Part shown: positions 59,980-64,000 of the stretch, in pieces
Layout: each line of letters starts with the position of its first letter
Numbering within the stretch: the first letter of the stretch is position 1
Source: Ctenosaura bakeri
Lineage: Eukaryota; Chordata; Lepidosauria; Squamata; Iguanidae
Assembly (NCBI GenBank): GCA_948474755.1
Contig: CAOLHI010000392.1
Coordinates: 434,001 to 498,000, forward strand
Direction of reading: 5' to 3'
DNA length: 64,000 nucleotides
Made by a program: the position numbers and the translations under genes
The notes under the pieces: generated by a model
Databases searched by the model: none
What the model was told of the DNA's origin: nothing
Seen by the model: only the letters and a program-made list of their open reading frames with translations

Positions 59980-60760
59980 TGCAGTCACCTGATGGCAAGT
60001 ATCCAGAATAACAGTGACCAGTTAAAAATGTGTATCTGATTGGTGCCCTATCAAAAGACTAGGTAAAGTCTTATGTGATTAGATGAGTAGTGGCCTTGTA
60101 CAGAAGACCAGTAAAATCTCATTTCTAATTTGATATGTGGCCTTGAACAAAGAGACTATTACAAATCTTATCTAATTGGCTTGAGATAAAAGACCAGTAA
60201 AGCTTGCTGCTAGTTGGAAGTTAACAGTCACTGCTGAAAGGTGGATATGTACTTAGGGAGGGGCTTGAGATACTATATAAGCATACAGTAGAGCAAATGA
60301 AGGCAAGTGATCATTTGAACACTTCCACTTCCATGCTGTGGCTGTTTTTAACAAACATAGACTGTCATTTTCCAAGATAATTACCACACCTTATAGTGCT
60401 GGATAGTTAGGCTGCAGTGCAATGTCTGTTATGAAAAAGATAGATGTCTCTGCTGTTGATATATAGGACTACATAGAGATTCCTATGTAAATGTGGTTTT
60501 CTCCATGGTTGCCTGTTAGAGATACAGAATTCTTGAACAGATGATTATGTTAGAGTGTGATGTAACGTGTTAAGTTCCTTACCAAAATGTGTAAGAGTAA
60601 GCCTAGATTCGGCAATGTCAGTATATCAAATTGTGTGCCTACACAATGAGAAGTCTGTGTTCCTCCACAAGAGGAGTGCATATAAGTATATGTTACTGAT
60701 TTGATAGTGTAAATAAATAGCCTAACATATTACAAGCCACATGCTCATTTGGCCATGCCT
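59980..60760 (+). mobile_element. LTR-like promoter region with tandem upstream repeats
   Basis: Upstream are three imperfect units of roughly 45-55 bp, each with agac-ag-taaa-tct at its head (60057, 60106 and 60157) and two with tggccttg. A gatactatataagcatac TATA box follows at 60269-60286, and an AATAAA at 60713-60718. The order of repeated upstream block, TATA box and poly(A) signal resembles the U3-R of an old endogenous retroviral LTR. No ends or target duplication identified. Confidence 0.4.
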
Positions 60761-61330
60761 AAAATCCTGAAATTCCAATACTTAAGACCAATGTTGATGT
60801 TACACTTTCCTGTTAGAATGATATAATTGTCCATGAACTCAAAAGCTCAGGTGATGAAACTGGTCGACTCTGAGGAGCACCTTACATATACAATCTAGGT
60901 GATAAATGGCAGCCAACCCCCAAATTCTTCAAATAAAGAGATGGGATAGAAGAACCATGTTCCATTGACTCTTCTGTTTGCCAAGGGAGAACTTTTCTTC
61001 TAGATCCACCAATATGAATATATACAATTGCTTCTGCCACCTGCTGAAACATCGTACTCACTCTCCTGGCAACACAATTCAGATTTCTGCTCACTGAACA
61101 GTGCTTCCTGGTGACTAAAACCAGGGGAAGATGCTTCATTTTGTAATGGAATTACTTGCTTCTTCCCTTCCAAAAAGCCCAGAATCACTTTAAATACTAT
61201 CTTCCTTTTTTAAAAAAATTGATAATGGTGATACAGGTTTGGGAGATGTATTAAAATGAAAATAGTGAGGAAAAGAATAGTAGTTTAATTCATCAATAAG
61301 CTAAGGTATAACTGTAGCCTTTATTTATTT

Positions 61331-61335
61331 AGCAG
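61331..61335 (+). promoter_or_regulatory. TTC29: Tandem (NAGNAG) splice acceptor of exon E
   Basis: tttatttagcag gives two AGs three bases apart (61331-61332 and 61334-61335). Use of the first yields Glu-Ala-Gly-Asn-Lys-Lys across the junction; use of the second yields Glu-Gly-Asn-Lys-Lys. Both stay in frame. The first gives the same length as the mammalian Glu-Gly-Ser-Asp-Lys-Lys that I recall. Confidence 0.8.
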
Positions 61336-61418
61336 GGAATAAGAAGATGGAGGGAGAATCTGCCTACTGTTTAGGCTTAGTATATCATTCAACTGGAGAA
61401 GAAAATACAGCAATATCA
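61336..61418 (+). CDS. TTC29: TTC29 internal coding exon E (TPR unit)
   Basis: With the exon D base g completed by gg, the frame reads G NKKMEGESAYCLGLVYHS, then TGEENTAIS, matching mammalian KKMEAEA-YYLGL-H-A-EEYETAL. It is the A-helix and the start of the B-helix of a TPR (G8 at the LGL position, Y11 at LVY). It ends tca|gtaagt at phase 0, unlike the three preceding phase 1 junctions. The exon may instead start at 61333, adding one residue, because the acceptor is TAGCAG. The next exon should begin with the rest of the B-helix and lies beyond 64000. Confidence 0.93.
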
Positions 61419-62459
61419 GTAAGTTTAAGTGATTAATATTTTATCTTTTTTTTTTCTGGCTGTTAACATCAACTTACCTATGAAAAAAATGAATGGGAGC
61501 TGTGACCAAACGTTGCAGTGTGGAATGTTCATGCTGAGTTCCGGCAAATCAGCCATGTTTTTCAAGGAACTATTCCATCCTCCTCATTAAATTTCTGTCC
61601 CAAAATTCAGTTAACATTCCATATCCGTGGAGTGTTCTCAATTTGCATTTGGCTATTTTGTTTTACATTTTTTACTTAAATAAATTAAATATGATTTTTG
61701 TTTTCCACAATTTGGTTGAAAAAATAGTATTATAAATAATAGATAAATAAAATATTCATATAATAAAATGTAATGCTAAACTTGCCTTCAGAAGCCTCCA
61801 TATTTGCTTTTTAATCATCTGGACATTTGTATTGCGTCTTTGCCTGGTTAAAATAAAAAAAAAAAGGTTATACTGGTTTGTATTGCTAGCATGCATGGCC
61901 TCTTGAAGGGTCATACTTTCTTTGATTATCTTCCAGTTTCTATTCCATTGGCTAAAATGTTCATAACCTCAGGTATTGTATATCCTTATAATGTTACAAG
62001 TTGAATTAATTGAACACATTGTGCTTGCTGTTTTATAATTAATTCTTTTGAGCCAGCAAGTTAATAATCATTTGTAGAGTCTGAATCTTTTGGTTTGGTA
62101 AGCCTACCTGTGATGGAGCCTGGGGGTGTGGTTAGCAGAGCAGCCCTATTAAAAATCTGGCCATATAACCAGATTGGCTCTGTCTGAGCAAAAACCCAGC
62201 CCTGGTGAGAAGGAGGGGCTGTGGGTAAGACAGCAGAAGGCATATATACAGAGAGCATGAATTGGATTCTAGCTTTCTTCAGTGAGATTCTTAGAGAGAA
62301 TAAGTCAAAGCCTTCAGTCAACCAAAGGGAGTTGCCTGAAAAGAGAGTTGTCTTCTCAGTGGCCTAGTGTGACATAGAGAAGAAACTAAACCATTTCTGA
62401 GTGGGTCAGAAAGTGGGACCCTGAGTTGGGAGGTACACCTTTGTGCTAAGGGGAGCAAA

Positions 62460-62462
<3 letters not shown>

Positions 62463-62493
<31 letters not shown>
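62463..62493. repeat. (TC)n microsatellite
   Basis: About 15 TC units inside the solo LTR, followed by a short GT stretch. Confidence 0.95.
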
Positions 62494-62496
<3 letters not shown>

Positions 62497-62545
62497 GGTG
62501 TGTGTGAAAGTTTTGTTCTGGAATGCTGTTGTAATTTGAAGAAAT

Positions 62546-63329
62546 CAGTGATGTAGACTCAAGTTGATAGACTCGGACTCAATTCAGACTTAAGTCACTT
62601 CAGTGACTCGACTCGGACTTGACTGGGTAGAAATTACACTGACTCCACTTGACTTGAGACTTGCATATTTTTAGTGACCAACTTGCTGCACTTGGTTTAG
62701 TAACACAAGACATTCACCCAGAAACCTTACAACTTACTGGTCACATGACAATCTGTCTCAAGCCAAAAGTCTGGAATATTTCTCAGAGGGAACAGCAAAT
62801 GGGTTAGGCAATGGGCTTGAAGTGGGGTTGAGGTCTGCTCAGTAGCCTATCCCTGCTATATATAGGAGAAGCTTTCTAAAACTTTTCCTAAGCGCAGAAG
62901 ACAAGACTCATATCCAGAGTGCAGGGTGCATATCTCAGAGAGGAACAGAAAATGTGTTAGGCAGTGGGCTTGGGGAGGAAGGATTCTTCCTTTTAAAGCT
63001 CTTGAAGCTTCAGTAATGGGGAATAAGAAGGACTCTATTCCCCACTTTTGAAAAAGCCTCCAGCTTTGCAAATGGGAAGTAAGAAGGATCAGTCACCCAC
63101 TTCCAAAGCTGCAGATCACAAAAGTAGAGGGTTGACTCTACTTGAATTGTTAAAACTGACTTTATTTGACTCTGTCCAGAAATTCTGGAATACAGATTGT
63201 GGTATAAAGTTGGCTCCCAGACTTGAGACTTGACTTGAAAGTATCTTGCAAGGACTTGAGACTCGACTTGAGAGTTGAAGGTAGAGGCTTGAGACTTGAC
63301 TTGGAGTAAAAGACATAAATACATCACTG
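62546..63329. mobile_element. hAT-type non-autonomous element, 784 bp
   Basis: Ends are cagtgatgta and its complement tacatcactg. The 8-bp duplication is gaagaaat / gaagaaac (62538-62545 and 63330-63337, one mismatch), as for hAT transposons. Just inside both ends are clusters of short repeats of the type actcgactcggact and acttgagacttgact, in inverted sense to each other, likely transposase-binding subterminal repeats. The interior (62680-63180) has two similar blocks (ggaacagcaaatgggttagg at 62789 and ggaacagaaaatgtgttagg at 62943). No transposase frame. It lies within the solo LTR and is therefore younger than it. Confidence 0.88.
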
Positions 63330-63861
63330 GAAGAAACTAAATAGACATGTTTGGGGAAGTGTTATTTTGTTTGAATATTCTTGAAAACCCCCATACCTTT
63401 TCCCCTGTTTATTAAAATAACAAAAAGATTTCATTCTATTTTTATAACTTCTGCCTCAGCAAAGTATTTTTCCTCAGTTTTACTCTTATAAGAACACACT
63501 ACCACAGGTTATCAATCCTTTTTGAATAACCTTTGATAAGATTTGCCTTTTATCTGCTAAGGTGGTAGTTTTACAGGGAAAGCAGGGTTGAGCAAGTGGA
63601 AGGGAGGGGGCAAGGGTGCTATAGTAGGATTAAAGGAATGCTGTTACTCCAGACAGGAAGAAAGAAAAGCAGGCCTGATCTGGCCCTCACTCCACACTAC
63701 CTCTCATAGATTCATTTGAGGGTCCAATTTGTAAACTAGCTCTTAGGTGTGGCTTCTGTCTTTTACTTTCTGGTGGTTTTAATACAGGTTTCCTGAAACC
63801 AGAAATATAAATGTTTAAACAAGCAGCGAGTATTTACAGTAGAGTTGGGAATCATTCATTT

Positions 63862-63958
63862 GGCCCTCCAAATGTTGTTGAACCTCAAGTCCTGTCTGCC
63901 CTAGTCAGCATAACCAATGATGAAGAATGCTGGGGGTTGTGCATTGTTCATGCTCCTG
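63862..63958. repeat. Old palindromic interspersed repeat
   Basis: tggccctccaaatgttgttg, aacctcaagtcctgtctgcc, then cagcataaccaatgatgaag and gctgggggttgtgcattgtt. Its two halves are roughly complementary (caaatgttgttg with the later aatgc...ttgtgcattg). It matches the amniote-type 'ccagatgttgttggactacaactc' repeat that also occurs at 10990, 34508 and 52385. Confidence 0.55.
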
Positions 63959-64000
63959 AATTACAGCAATAGGTAGAGCTAAATATCTGTGTGGACATTT

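Larger units (their letters stand above)
54758..61335 (+). other. TTC29: TTC29 intron D-E (about 6.6 kb)
   Basis: GT-AG intron, phase 1, ending at 61332 or 61335 depending on which acceptor is used. Contains the MITE at 55789-56241, the antisense APE-type LINE (56560-58560) and the LTR-like region around 59980-60760. Stretches 54760-55785, 58565-59975 and 60765-61330 show nothing I can name. Confidence 0.9.
62109..63498 (+). mobile_element. Solo LTR, interrupted by a hAT element
   Basis: It starts TGTGATGGAGCC and ends GAACACA (TGTG...CACA inversion), flanked by a perfect 5-bp duplication CTACC (62104-62108 and 63499-63503). Removing the hAT insert leaves an LTR of about 598 bp. A TATA-type catatatacag lies at 62251-62261 and an ATTAAA poly(A) signal at 63411-63416. 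No internal retroviral genes are next to it, so it is a solo LTR left by recombination. A 5-bp duplication fits several ERV and Gypsy groups; the class is not determined. A (TC)n run at 62463-62493 lies inside. Confidence 0.85.
61419..64000 (+). other. TTC29: TTC29 intron after exon E (partial)
   Basis: Begins with a strong gtaagttta donor and runs off the window. It contains the solo LTR with its nested hAT element (62104-63503) and an old palindromic repeat near the end. Between 61419 and 62100 the sequence is AT-rich with nothing I can name. Confidence 0.85.

Noticed and set aside
1..64000. CRISPR arrays, bacterial operons, a second host gene
   Set aside because: No regularly spaced repeats, no bacterial features, and no other exon-like conserved coding segment with splice sites was seen on either strand.

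Overview
The window is intergenic-looking, AT-rich vertebrate DNA that is almost entirely intron. It suggests a squamate reptile (lizard or snake), because a tRNA-derived SINE of the Sauria type, an RTE/BovB LINE tail, CR1/L3 and L2-type LINEs, a 5S-rRNA-derived SINE, a DIRS-type retrotransposon and several MITE families occur together. The species cannot be named from the sequence.

The only host gene I can support is TTC29 (tetratricopeptide repeat protein 29, a sperm-flagellum/ciliary axoneme protein), on the + strand. Five internal coding exons lie at 2824-2907, 19090-19313, 32144-32329, 54545-54757 and 61336-61418 (or 61333-61418). All have AG/GT borders, and they join in one open frame (junction phases 2, 1, 1, 1, then 0 at the last donor). 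The first exon(s) and promoter lie upstream of, or are unrecognised in, 1-2823. The 3' half of the gene lies beyond 64000. The introns are about 16.2, 12.8, 22.2 and 6.6 kb. The last exon has a TAGCAG tandem (NAGNAG) acceptor.

The introns hold layered mobile-element remains. Intron 1 has Tigger-like MITEs, a BovB tail, CR1 and L2 pieces, and a Sauria-type SINE split by a GC-rich MITE flanked by TTA duplications. Intron 2 has a CR1 element cut in two by about 2.8 kb of later insertions, an inverted L2 pair and more CR1. Intron 3 has a GC-rich palindromic island, a second GC-rich MITE, a 5S-rRNA-derived SINE, a tRNA-derived SINE, several L2 and CR1 pieces, short LTR-like segments, a Tigger-like MITE, and a 3.3-kb DIRS-type element with inverted termini whose recombinase remnant reads opposite to its gag/RT remnants. 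Intron 4 has a third GC-rich MITE, an antisense APE-type LINE and an LTR-like promoter region. After exon E there is a clean solo LTR (TG...CA, 5-bp CTACC duplication) with a hAT-type element (8-bp duplication) inside it.

No tRNA or rRNA genes, CRISPR arrays or intact transposon genes were found. Most open frames are chance frames or pieces of the transposons above.
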